From: Petaurus breviceps papuanus | Lineage: Eukaryota > Chordata > Mammalia > Diprotodontia > Petauridae | Reading direction: 5' to 3' | DNA: 64,000 nt | Assembly: GCA_028583685.1 (NCBI GenBank) | Contig: JAMXIF010000043.1 | Coordinates: 11,930,109 to 11,994,108 of the forward strand | Shown here: positions 11,341-21,070 of the stretch, one piece after another | Layout of the letters: each line of letters starts with the position of its first letter | How positions within the stretch are numbered: the first letter of the stretch is position 1 | Translations under genes and position numbers: made by a program | The notes under the pieces: generated by a model | The model's input: the letters and a program-made list of their open reading frames with translations, nothing else | The model's database searches: none | Told to the model about the DNA's origin: nothing

Positions 11341-12715
11341 TTGGGTGACTGAAAAGACAGTTTTGTCTTCAAAAGAAATAGGGAAGTTTAGTGGAGTGTA
11401 GGTTTAAGAGAAAAGAAAAATAGTTTCTTTTTGGACGTACTGAATTTACAATGATTATAGTATATACTATTGGACATGTTTATTAGGCAGTTGCTTATGT
11501 GGTACTGGAACACTGTGGAGAGGTTAGAGGCTGTTTATATAGAGATCAATAGATTTGTGATTCATTTTCATAGAAATCAATAATGGGATAAGTAATAAGA
11601 CCCTACCATGTAGCAGCCACTATGCCAGAATTTTCATAGATAGGAGATGACCAACAAAAAAGGCTACAGAGACAAAAAGAGGAGAGCTTTGGGTGGAAGC
11701 ACTCGTATTGAGGGGATGGTCTATCAGCACCTTCTGTCACCTTCATGAGGTGACACCACCATGAGGACAACACTAAGAATGATACATACCCAAGATCAGG
11801 GCTGTGGGCACCATAATGGTGCTAAATATCCCAACTGCTTTGTCTCTCTCACAACACTCCCTCTTCTTTTTCCAAAGATCTTCACATGTCAATTTACACT
11901 CTTTACATCTCAGAGAATAGTGAGTATTCACATCTACCACGGTTGATATACCAGCCTCCTCCTGACTCCAGCAATTCTAATAGACCAGTAGAACATTCTG
12001 TGCCATCAGCTTCTACTCAGTTGAGCTGTTCCTGGCAGGGATGAGAGCATTCAAGGGAAGTCCCCACCCCACTGTGCATGGCAGCATCCGTGCTCACTCC
12101 CTGCCTCTCAGTACCAGAGTGTTTTAATTTTCTGGCAAAGCTTTCAGGGGGTGATGACATAATAATACACATGTCAAAGATTGCCTCCTTTCCCTGTTCC
12201 CTCTCTATAAAGAGAGAGAAAGCCTTAGCCTAACACTCAGGCAAACACAGAATAAGCACGTTCTGGGCCTGGGTGTCATCAAAGGATATGACTCTTTATG
12301 ATATGACTGGGGTGTGTACTGTGTGTGTCTTATTTCCACTATCCAAAGATACATGGACACAAGGACCCATCTTCACACTCAGTATATATAAAAGCTTTAA
12401 TACTGGAGTTCTGAATCTCATATAATGGATCAAGATGGAATCAAGTCACCTCACACATTAAGGCTGTGCAGGAATGGAAACAAGACAAAAATGAGCACTA
12501 GTGTTCCTCTGATCCCATAACCCTTTCCCAAATTGCTCAGTATACAATATACTTCAATGGTCCGTCAGGCTTACACCAGATGCTCCAGACTGAGATGGCC
12601 AATCCGAAGAACACCAGACACAAGATGTATCATGATACCACTTTCCGCATGCTTGCTTTTGATCACTGATGCTGGAGAGTGAGAGAATGCACCTACCTCA
12701 GACTGTTCCCTGACC
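11341..12715. other. Unassigned intergenic sequence
   Basis: No recognised repeat or gene. 12150-12330 contains 'ctataaagagagagaaagcc', a TATA-like string, without any supporting gene structure. Confidence 0.3.
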
Positions 12716-12730
12716 TTCTCTTACTCATTT

Positions 12731-13082
12731 TCAATGACTCTCAACATCACAGGAAGAAATGGAGCATGATGGGAGTGCATCTCCACATTTCTTCTCATTC
12801 ACATCCCAAGTATAAGGTGCCACAGTATTGGGCACATGAACCTCAAGCTTCTCAATAACACTACAGATGATATACTGGAAAGGTATAAGCTTTCCTCATC
12901 TTTTAAAAAAAGTAGAGCTAGCATCTTGCACCTTGCACAGTATATTCCCCCTGGGTCCATGTGCCATGCTGGCTGACTGCTCCAAATAGGACAAGCAAGT
13001 TCTGGCTAATAGCATAGCCTCTTCCTCCAGTATCATAGGGGAATTCATAATGTAGGAAGGAAGCTGGTGTATCTTGGATCAA
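12731..13082 (-). other. Coding-like reverse-strand stretch, unidentified
   Basis: Two separate reverse-strand runs are open and have protein-like composition: 13082-12918 (54 codons, containing HYEFPYDTGGRGYA) and 12877-12731 (48 codons, containing VPNTVAPYTWDVNEKK with several Cys after it). Both look more like protein than random AT-rich DNA. I do not recognise the family. It may be a decayed processed copy of a gene, an exon remnant or part of an old element next to the LTR at 13191. No function is proposed. Confidence 0.3.
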
Positions 13083-13185
13083 TCAGGTCTCAATATGGGA
13101 AGGGTGTGAAAATAGTATGGTTTTCACAATAAGAGTAAATGGAGTAAGAGATCTGGGCTGAGGAGAGAAGAAATGACAGCAACAT

Positions 13186-13733
13186 CATCTTGTAATGGGA
13201 ATGCAGATTTGGAAGATCTTCCCTGCCCCTAGGCTGGAGTACACCGGAGGCCTGGGGAGGGAGGCTTGTTTTTCAGTGGATACTTTTTGATTGGCCAGTG
13301 GGTCAATAAGGTTGTTACATTCTCTGAGCCAGGAGAAGGCTATATAAGCCCTGATGTGTAGCTTTGTTTTGGGACTCACTTTGAGAAGTGTTCTGTGATT
13401 TGATCTGAATTCTGGGAAGCCATTGTCCAGAGTCCCCCGGCTTTGAAAAACCCAGATGTGTAAACCCAGATGTTGACTGGGTATGGATGTAATGGTTGGA
13501 CAGTTTGGAAATCTGTCTACTTGATCTGTTTCTGTCTTGATAATTCTGCCTGTATGCTTTGAAGTTCGGGGTGCTGACCTTTTTCCCCTGAACAAGGTAA
13601 ACGATATATGTCTGACTGATTAAAGTAAGCTTGTTAACCTATTTTGAGTTGCTTTCCTTTAACAAAGCAGATCCAAGAACCTGTGGTAGCTGAAAACCCT
13701 GAGGACGCTTGGGGTGCTTGCTGCTACACATCT
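13186..13733 (+). mobile_element. Solo LTR of an endogenous retrovirus, with 5-bp target duplications
   Basis: The LTR is 13191-13728 (538 bp), starting TGTAATGGGA and ending GCTGCTACA, so it has the TG...CA ends. It is flanked by CATCT at 13186-13190 and again at 13729-13733. A TATA box (TATATAA) lies at 13341 and a polyadenylation-type signal ATTAAA at 13619, giving a U3-R-U5 order on the forward strand. No internal retroviral region is attached, so this is the usual product of recombination between two LTRs. A related LTR lies reversed at 47773-48412. The retroviral class is not assigned. It is an old fossil, judged by divergence from its partner. Confidence 0.88.
13341..13347 (+). promoter_or_regulatory. 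TATA box in the solo LTR
   Basis: TATATAA about 150 bases into the LTR, followed by a GC-balanced leader. The matching site in the second LTR is TATATATA on the reverse strand near 48183-48190, which supports it as the family promoter. Current activity is unknown. Confidence 0.55.
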
Positions 13734-13984
13734 ATACTGTTCAGTCTTGGGACATGCCCCTTTTAATAAGTTTTAGCGAAGTAGGAATGTTTATTGGCAC
13801 CTATATCTATCTATGATTATGAATTTTGTTGTATCAGAGCTTCTGCAAAGTACTTACAAAAACTGGGAAGAAAAACAGTAATTAAAGTTGCATTCAGATC
13901 TGTTTGGGTTCTGCATATATAAGTTGCACAGTTGAGTTTACACCCTAATCTTCAGCACCCAGAGAAGGTCATACAGTTTTGAGT

Positions 13985-14485
13985 ATAGAATCTGCAGTAG
14001 TTAGTCAATAAATTTTTATTCAGTGCCCAACATATGCCAAGCACTGTGCTGAGTGCTAAAGATATAAAGAAAGGCAGTCCCTGCTCTTGAGGAGCTTGTA
14101 GCTCAATGGTGAAGACAACATGTAAACAACTATGTCCAAAAAAATAATACAGGATAATTGGGCATAATCAACAGAGGGGAGGGACTAGAATGAAGAGAGA
14201 TCATGAAAGGCTTCTTGTGAAAGATTGTATTTTATTTAGGACTTGAAGGAAGCCAGGAAAACTGGGAAGTTGACATGAGAAGACTGAATTCTGGGCATTG
14301 GGTCAACCCATCAAAATTCCAAGAGCTGTGATATCAAGTTTCTTGTTAGCAGAACAGCAAAGAGGCTGCTGTCACTGGATTATACAGTACAGGAGTTTAT
14401 AAGGTGCAAGAAGACTGGAGGTGAGGAGAGGGGGGCCAATATAAAGGGCTTTTAATAACAAAGTGAGGATTTTATATTTGATCAG
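13985..14485 (-). mobile_element. L2 LINE 3' region, about 500 bp
   Basis: 'gtcaataaatttttattcag', 'gccaagcactgtgctgagtg', 'gcagtccctgctcttgagga', 'gaagacaacatgtaaacaac', 'ttaggacttgaaggaagcc' and 'gaacagcaaagaggctgctg' follow the complement of the L2 3' UTR over its whole length. Confidence 0.75.
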
Positions 14486-14553
14486 TTTTTAGTATCTTCT
14501 TGTACTTAGCACAGTGCCTGTCACTTAGTAGGCACTTAATAAATGTTCCTTGA
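14486..14553 (+). mobile_element. L2 3'-end fragment, cut by a SINE
   Basis: 'gtacttagcacagtgcctgt' and 'ggcacttaataaatgttc' are the L2 terminus in forward orientation. The SINE at 14554 interrupts it and 'ttgattgattgatc' continues beyond. Confidence 0.65.
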
Positions 14554-14773
14554 ACAGCTGGGTGACACAATGGATAGTCAGTCAGAAAGATCTGAGTTCA
14601 AATCCATACTCAGATACTTACAAGCTGTGTGAACCTGGGCAAGTCACTTAATCTTGTTTTCCTCAGTTTCCTCATCTGTAAAATGAGCCAAAGAAGGAAG
14701 TGGAAAACCACTCCAGTATCTTTGCCAAAAAATCCCCAATTGGGGTCACAAAAGAAATGACTGAACAACAACA
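14554..14773 (+). mobile_element. Long tRNA-derived marsupial SINE (MAR1-like)
   Basis: Head 'agctgggtgacacaatggat', B-box-like 'gagttcaaatcc', 'gcaagtcacttaatcttg', 'cctcagtttcctcatctgta', 'aatgagccaaagaagg' and the end 'actgaacaacaacaa'. Near-identical 13-bp target duplications flank it: aaatgttccttga (14541-14553) and aaatgtttcttga (14774-14786). It inserted into an L2 end. Confidence 0.9.
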
Positions 14774-14789
14774 AAATGTTTCTTGATTG

Positions 14790-15385
14790 ATTGATTGATC
14801 TATCCTGAACATGATAGAGAGACAGGAGTTATAAGTCTGAGGATTACATGGTGGATCCTTCACTTTAGGGAAATCTTTCTGAAAGCTAAATGGAAAATGG
14901 ACTTGAGTAGGGAGAGATTTCTTCAAGTGAGTTTACCAAAAATGCTAGCCTAGACTGAGGGTATTCTGTGGTTCTGCTTATACTAAAACAAAAACAAACA
15001 AAGAAAAAAAAAAACTTTATTTACAACCCCTCACTGAAGGACTTACTTTTTACTAGTCAGGCAGAAAAAATAAAATGGTTTATTTAATAAAATAGCACAA
15101 TAAGGAAAGTTGCACTAGAACATTTTCCCCTTAAGCCTGGGACACACTCTACTAAGTACATATATAATTAGGAAAGAGAATGAGCCCATCTAATAAACAC
15201 ACATAGAACAACATATGTGGCCAGGGCATACTTGTCAAAAGATACTAGCTTAAGGAAAATGTGTGGCCATGTTTCATTCGTGGAGGATCCCTTATGTGTC
15301 TGATGCCCGAGGGGCACTGAAACCTTCTTGTGATGACATCACACTACTCATCTGAGCTTCTCATGGTTACTAATATATGTTGCTA
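14790..15385. other. Unassigned intergenic sequence
   Basis: No recognised family. 15000-15120 is A-rich with 'aaaaaactttatttacaa'. It could be old reverse-oriented repeat sequence, not demonstrable by eye. Confidence 0.3.
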
Positions 15386-15389
15386 TACT

Positions 15390-15720
15390 AGGCACAGAAG
15401 AATGTCTTTCTGTTTTCCTTTGCTTACTTCAGGTCCCAGCCAAAATACAAACTTTTACACACAATTTTGCTTTGTTTTTTCTTAAGTCCCTGTTAATGTT
15501 AGTGCCTTCTTCAAAGATTCCTTCCAGACTTTCCTTTTTGTATCTTCTTTGTACAAAGGTGTTTTTTTTTTGTTTGTTTGTTATGCATGCACTTTGCCTC
15601 CCCCATTGGATGGAGAGCTCCCTGTGGGCAGCAATTGTTATTTTCTGTCCTTTGTTTCTTTGTTTCCCCAAGATGCAACTCCCGATCTATATAGTGAGTA
15701 CTTTATAAATGCTTTCTGAC
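15390..15720 (+). mobile_element. L2-type LINE 3' end
   Basis: 'agtgccttcttcaaagattc', 'ttggatggagagctccctgt', 'gggcagcaattgttattttc' and 'gtgagtactttataaatgct' follow the L2 3' UTR in its marsupial form. Overlapping open frames on both strands are incidental. Confidence 0.55.
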
Positions 15721-16044
15721 TTCCAACTTTTAACCTCAGCTGGAACCCTGAGTAAGTTGTTGCCTTTCTCTCTTAATAAGGAGAGAAGAGATGGCTCTGA
15801 CATTTCTCTCTTAGCTCAGAACCCAAAGGTTCAAATTTCAGCTCCAAAAGTGGAACTTTCATATATCTAATCATCAGACTAGAGAAAATGCCTTAGCTTT
15901 TTTTCTCTTCCTAAGGAGAGATCTATCAGCTATTTATATCAGTTCACAACATCTTATCTTTGTATGGGCTTTTATCTCTAAAAGGACAATCTTTCCTTCA
16001 GAGGTCAAAATCATTTGGAAGACAGAACAGCTAGAGAGTTATTT

Positions 16045-16215
16045 AATATTTGTCTCTCTGTCTCTGTTTCTCTTTTTCTCCCTAGGTCTCTGTCTTTTTA
16101 TACATCTCTCTCTATCTCTGTCTGTCTCTCTCGCTCTTTGTATGCCTAGTGCTTAGCACAGTGACTAGCACAGAGCAGGAACTTCATAAGTGTTTATTAA
16201 TTGATTGATTGAAAT
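16045..16215 (+). mobile_element. L2 3' end behind a (TCTC) tract
   Basis: 'gtatgcctagtgcttagcac', 'gtgactagcacagagcagga' and 'gtgtttattaattgattg' are the L2 terminus with an ATTG tail. The pyrimidine-rich tract at 16045-16140 has expanded inside it. Confidence 0.65.
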
Positions 16216-16259
16216 ATAGAGGCACGCCTCCCTTGTCTGCCACAGATGCTATACTGGAC

Positions 16260-17110
16260 TGCCAGCAGACTTAACTCTCACTGTTATTTAATGTCTCCTT
16301 TCAAAGCGTCTCAATCTTCAAATTGTTTATCGATATTGACTGTATTAACCAGAGGATTCCTGGTCTTTTGCTCTTAGTAGGATATTTAATTATTAAATAA
16401 GATTTGTTTCTTGATACTGTCCATTCTAATTTGCATGTGTAGCCACAGCTGCAGTTAAGTTCACTTTGCCTAGTATGGAAGAGATTAAAGTCCACCGAAA
16501 ATTGATATGCTATTAAAGGCTTGGCTACATCACTTTCTTGACCCCTCCTCTTGTTTCTAAGCTCAAGATATGAATCAGGGAAACATATTCTGGAAATTAA
16601 ATGTATACTACAGCTTCTGCTATTTAAATTTGTTCCTTCACACATGCTGTTTGCTTTATTTTACTTTTACTATGTGTGGACTGTTCAAAACTGACACCCA
16701 TAAAAAATAATGCCACTGCCTCGAAATAGCGGTGTCTTTGTATGTACAAGGCTATAAATAAGCATGGCAGTTAAACTTCTGTGCTTTTAAACTTTCGCCC
16801 CTTAATCTCTGTCACAGTAAGAGGCCTATCTGGTCTGTCTTCTCTTTTGCCTATGATAAAATGCGTATGCAGCAGTAATCAGTCTTGTGTCCTCCCCTCC
16901 TTCCCATTTATTTATTTTTAATTTCCAAGTTTCAGACATCAACTTGCTCGGGAGTTTTCGTGGCATCCACCTTCTGCTCTCACTCCCAACAGGCTTCCCA
17001 GGAATTAGAGTGGGACAGGATGCAGCCCCTGTGGCAGCTTCCCACACCTCTAAACACTGTCATCTATCTGCCTGTCCCAATTTAATCTATGGTCCTGCAC
17101 ACCAATGATA
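16260..17110. other. Repeat-free stretch, candidate conserved non-coding element
   Basis: The longest run I can see with no interspersed repeat, simple repeat or long frame pattern. It carries TAAT-core clusters (for example 'atttaattattaaataag' at 16384-16401), an exact POU octamer ATTTGCAT at 16429-16436, and 'tataaataagcatggc' near 16752. That texture is like developmental enhancers, but without cross-species alignment this is only a suggestion. Confidence 0.3.
16429..16436 (+). promoter_or_regulatory. POU octamer ATTTGCAT
   Basis: Exact 8-base octamer inside the repeat-free stretch and beside TAAT motifs. One exact 8-mer is expected by chance at about this frequency in 64 kb, so only its context gives it weight. 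Confidence 0.25.
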
Positions 17111-17584
17111 TAGCGGCTTAAGGGATGTAGGACCGATATTTTCCCCTCATTTTGTTCTTTCCAAATATCATAGACTTCCTTTCATATAGTACAAGATTTC
17201 CAATTAGATGGATCTTCTTCTCAAAAAACTTCGAACAAAGAATTCCAATTTCTCCCATATTTGGGTAGTTTTCTGTCTCTTGTTCACTAGACTTTACAGT
17301 TCCATGTATCCTGCAGATGCTCAAGGCTGCAAAACCTTTGTCACTGCATATTATTTGCAATATCTCCCTCCCCTCTTTCTAACACATTAATCAGTGTCCA
17401 ATATTTCAAGACCTAATAAAAAAAGTTACAGTATTTTACTCTTTACCTTTCAGATCAAAGCAGTGAAGGAGTTGTGTGTACGTATAAAATTTTTGAAATA
17501 TATTGGAACACATATTTTTGTTATTGATTCTGATTATTGATGATGATGATGATCTTGATAAAGGAAACATTATTAACCACAACA
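17111..17584. other. Unassigned sequence with a short (GAT)n run
   Basis: No recognised repeat family. A (GAT)n run lies at 17538-17552. Confidence 0.3.
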
Positions 17585-17690
17585 TTGTTTTTGGGCCTCT
17601 ACTTCCTCATCTGTAAAACAAGAAGTCTAAACCAAATAACTTCTAAAGTCCTTTTCAGCTTTGCATCTATGATTATCCATGATCCTGCCA
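17585..17690 (+). mobile_element. MIR-type SINE 3' half
   Basis: 'gcctctacttcctcatctgt', 'aaaacaagaagtctaaacc' and 'agtccttttcagctttgcat' match the core and 3' end of a MIR-type SINE. Confidence 0.7.
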
Positions 17691-18249
17691 TTCATTGAAT
17701 GCACTAATTTAAATGATTTTGAGACATAAAGCAGACAAAATGTGAGGAAGGGATAACCCAAGGATCAATGCTATTCCCATAAAACACAAGGCATTGCTCT
17801 TATTTCTATATTAGGACTTTCTCAGCGAATACCAAGTGTTTCAGCAACTTCATGCTACAGTAGCAGGAGCTGTCATATCCAAGTTATGACTCATGAGCAA
17901 TCAACCTTGCTCCTTGGGCCAGTGTCACCCATAAGACCAAAGGTGAGCATTCTGGCCAAGCTTTCGCTGTTATAGAAAGAGCTTATAATGTGCCAGTGCA
18001 AATTTTGTGAGAAAAGGGGTCAACCAGATGGAAAGAGCTGATTTCTGTCCTTGCAATGCCATTTTCTCTTATTGAAATTGTGATAACAAGGTGTAGCCCT
18101 TGGACAAGGATGAGCTCATGAGGCAAGTGATGAGGAATGAGAGACTGGAAGCTGGGCCAGAGCACAGCAACCACAGATATATCCGCCAAGAAAATAATTA
18201 GCCATAACATCCAGATTATAGGTGGCTAATTCTAGACTAGAATGAGTCA
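17691..18249. other. Unassigned intergenic sequence
   Basis: No repeat, RNA or convincing reading frame recognised. Confidence 0.3.
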
Positions 18250-18425
18250 GAGTTCTGTCATTCAGTCATTCAACAAACATTTCATTAGTACATATTCACT
18301 ATCTGCCAGACATTGCTAAGTACAGTAGATACAAGTGAAGACCAGAAATCATCAACAAAACAAGTATTGGCTTTTAAGGAGATTACATTCTAATGACAAA
18401 TGGGAGAAAAAATATGAAAATAACT
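18250..18425 (-). mobile_element. L2 3'-end fragment
   Basis: 'cattcagtcattcaacaaac', 'ctgccagacattgctaagta' and 'aaggagattacattctaatg' are the complement of the L2 terminus. Confidence 0.65.
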
Positions 18426-18439
18426 AGGTATTGATACAA

Positions 18440-18470
18440 GATGTGTGTGTCTATGTATGTGTGTGTGTGT

Positions 18471-18504
<34 letters not shown>

Positions 18505-18522
18505 CAGGGAGAGAGAGAGACC
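18440..18522. repeat. (TG)n(AG)n compound microsatellite
   Basis: TG steps followed by GAGA with ACAG interruptions. Confidence 0.95.
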
Positions 18523-18973
18523 ATTGTTGATTGTTTACGTAATCATATTGTTGTTATTTCTACTCCTGTTGGACTCTTTGTGACCCCATGTGGCTTACAG
18601 AGATATATGAATAGACAATTTTTGATTCTTACCCACATACTATTATTCTAGGAGAAATATATATATATATATAGGGTTCAAAGTATTTCTCACTCTCTCA
18701 AAATGGCTAGTGTCCCAAAGTATAAACAAAGACCACTCCATTCTTATAAAATCTGACTTACACGGAAACCATCACAAATAGCAAGCAAAGTAAACAAACT
18801 CCATGCCTCTTATGAAGGAAAAATCTCCTCTTTTTTCCTGTAAGTTTCTTCCCAGTCTTTTTCCCTCTATAGAGACCTCTCTTATGAAAGCCTGGAATCA
18901 TGTGTCTTTTTTTGAAGAACGGATCCAGAAGCAATCACCCTCCTCTTCCAAACTGTAACCAACTCTCCCTTTC
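18523..18973. other. Unassigned sequence before the L1
   Basis: 18541-18605 carries 'gttgttatttctactcctgt' and 'tgaccccatgtgg', a scrap of a reverse MAR1-like SINE tail. A short TA run lies at 18657-18674. Nothing else recognised. Confidence 0.35.
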
Positions 18974-18989
18974 AAGAAGGTATGAAACA
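18974..18989. repeat. Left target-site duplication of the L1
   Basis: The 16-base string aagaaggtatgaaaca is repeated exactly at 25291-25306, just after the L1 A-rich tail. It defines the insertion as one target-primed event. Confidence 0.95.
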
Positions 18990-19701
18990 GGCCAAGATGG
19001 CGGAATAGAAGCACGACCCTCCCGCGGCTCCGGCTTCCACCCTCCCCAATCCATGTAAAAAGGGGACTCTAAACAAACTTTGGAGCTGCAGAACCCACAA
19101 AATGATGCAGAGAAGCTAGCCTCCCGCTGAAAACAGCCAGGCAGGCCGGCAGGAATCGGCCAGCGCAAGGCTCTGGGAGCGGAGCCCAGCCCCACACTGA
19201 GGCTTTAGCCCCAGGGCGGGCCTGACCAGCCGCCAGCCAGAGGGACTCCAGATCAGCAGTAGCTGTGGCCATTTCCAGATTTATCAATACATAGATGCGA
19301 AGGACAAGTTCTAATAAGGAATAATAGCGGGCGACAGCGCGGTGGCCTGCGCGGGAAGGTGTGGCGGCGGCAGCAGCGCGGTGGGCACAGGCCGGGAGGG
19401 CGCAGCGGCCTGTGCAGGAAGGCGTGGCTGACACAGGCCTGGAAGGGGCCTGATTAACTCGGAGGGCAAGTCTTCCCACCAACCACAAGGTCCACTACCA
19501 GGCCTATCACCAAAGGGCTGGGACTGGAAAGAGCAAGCCACTTTCAGGACCTCCAAAGACAAGGAGGGCAGAGTGAACCCCACTTGCTCCAAACCCCGCC
19601 TCTGACCCTGAAAATATAGTAACTCTTGCCCCAGGGCAAAACCCTCTACAGTAAAGGCTTGGGATCTTAGAGGAAGGGCATGGCTAGGACACTGCCTCAA
19701 A
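18990..19701 (+). promoter_or_regulatory. L1 5' UTR / internal promoter
   Basis: 712 bp and GC-rich, with many intact CpG. A YY1-like AAGATGGC lies at 18995-19002, four bases inside the element, where L1 promoters usually carry it. 19325-19445 contains an imperfect duplication of a 'gcggcctgtgcaggaaggcgtgg'-like unit (compare 19340-19372 with 19405-19430). The reverse-strand frames of 86-139 aa in this region are by-products of GC richness. Confidence 0.75.
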
Positions 19702-20694
19702 ATGGGTAGAAAGCAGACTACAAAGACAAAGACTCTAGAGTCCTACTATCCTCAGAGGGAGGAACCAAAATCAGAGGGAGATACTGTGGACTCCACACCC
19801 ACAGCTGAGACTTCAACAGGGAATGGATCCCAAGCACAGAAGGCTCTCCTAGATGAGATCAAAAGGAATTTTGAAAGCAAAATGAGAGAGATAGAAGAAA
19901 AAATGAATAATTCTCTCAAAACGAAAATAGCAGAATTTGAAAAACATTATAATGAGGAAAACATCTCTCTAAAAAGAAAAGTGTATGATATGGAAAATGA
20001 GCTTCAAAAATTAACCAAGGAAAATGATTTGCTAAAAACCAGAATTAAACAAATGGAAACAAATAACTCTATGAGGAATCAAGAATTAGCCAAGCAAAAC
20101 AACAAAAATGAAAAATTAGAAAAAGAGGTAAAATACCTCAAAGAAAAAATAACTGACCTGGAAAATAGATCCAGGAGAGATAATCTGAGAATCATAGGCC
20201 TACCAGAAAATTATGATGAAAAAATGAGCCTGGACAACATTCTCCAAGATCTCGTTAAGGAAAACTGCCCTGAGATACTAGAACCTGAGGGAAAAATAGA
20301 AATCAACAGAATCCACTGGACACCTGCTGTAACAGATCCCAAACTGAAAAATCCTCGAAATGTTGTGGCCAAACTCCAGAACTACCAGATAAAAGAGAAA
20401 ATTCTTCAAACAGCCAGAAAGAAACAATTCAAATATCGAGGGTCCACAGTGAGGATTGCACAGGATTTGTCAGCCTCCACACTGAAAGAACGGAGGCAGT
20501 GGAATACAATTTTCAGGAAGGCAAAACAGCTCGGATTACAACCAAGGATCACATACCCATCTAGACTGAGCATATTCTTCCAGGCAAAGAGATGGTCATT
20601 CAATGATATAACAGAGTTCCAGACCTTCTTGATAAAAAAGCCAGAACTCAATGGAAAATTCAACCTCCAATTACGAGAAGCAACAGTGACTTAG
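19702..20694 (+). CDS. L1 ORF1 protein (RNA-binding chaperone), intact 330 aa
   Basis: The L1 ORF1 product is a trimeric RNA-binding protein that coats L1 RNA in the cytoplasm and is needed for retrotransposition. The frame is uninterrupted from ATG (19702) to TAG (20692-20694). N-terminal basic and low-complexity part 1-44; strongly charged coiled coil about 45-155 (Leu/Lys/Glu-rich heptads); RRM-like domain starting at NLRIIGLPEN (161-170) with RNVVAKL at 219-225; C-terminal domain about 260-320 including PRITYPSRLS. The length is typical for marsupial L1 ORF1. It sits 376 bases upstream of ORF2. It is a transposon gene rather than a host gene, and whether it is expressed is unknown. Confidence 0.93.
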   Translation: MGRKQTTKTKTLESYYPQREEPKSEGDTVDSTPTAETSTGNGSQAQKALLDEIKRNFESKMREIEEKMNNSLKTKIAEFEKHYNEENISLKRKVYDMENELQKLTKENDLLKTRIKQMETNNSMRNQELAKQNNKNEKLEKEVKYLKEKITDLENRSRRDNLRIIGLPENYDEKMSLDNILQDLVKENCPEILEPEGKIEINRIHWTPAVTDPKLKNPRNVVAKLQNYQIKEKILQTARKKQFKYRGSTVRIAQDLSASTLKERRQWNTIFRKAKQLGLQPRITYPSRLSIFFQAKRWSFNDITEFQTFLIKKPELNGKFNLQLREATVT

Positions 20695-21070
20695 AAAGGT
20701 AAACAAGGAGAACACACATCATTTTAGAGGGAAAGAGGGGAGGGAGAGGAGCTTTGCATGAGATCTGTTCCTGTCATTCTTGATGCGAAGAAAAAATAGC
20801 ATACCTCATTAAGTATAACAATATCCTACAGGCAGTAGGAGGGGGAAAGAGTTACAAAAGGGGGGATGGGAATGATTTGTAGGGATGGAAGTAGTAAGGG
20901 GAAAAGGGGAGGAAAAGGGAGGGGGGCCAAAAAGGGAACACTGAGGTTGGCGGTGATCAAAAGGAAAACTATTAAGGGGGGTAAGGGAGAAGGAAGGGAA
21001 AATATGAACATTAACAGGGACAGGAATAGGATGAGGGGAAAGAAACAGATAACTAATCATAACTGTAAAT

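Noticed and set aside
15429-15708. 78-80 aa frames on both strands as genes
   Set aside because: They lie within an L2 3'-end relic and have no domain features.
19069-19700. Reverse-strand frames of 86-139 aa with Pro/Ala/Arg-rich sequence
   Set aside because: They lie antisense in the CpG-rich L1 5' UTR. GC richness removes stops by chance.
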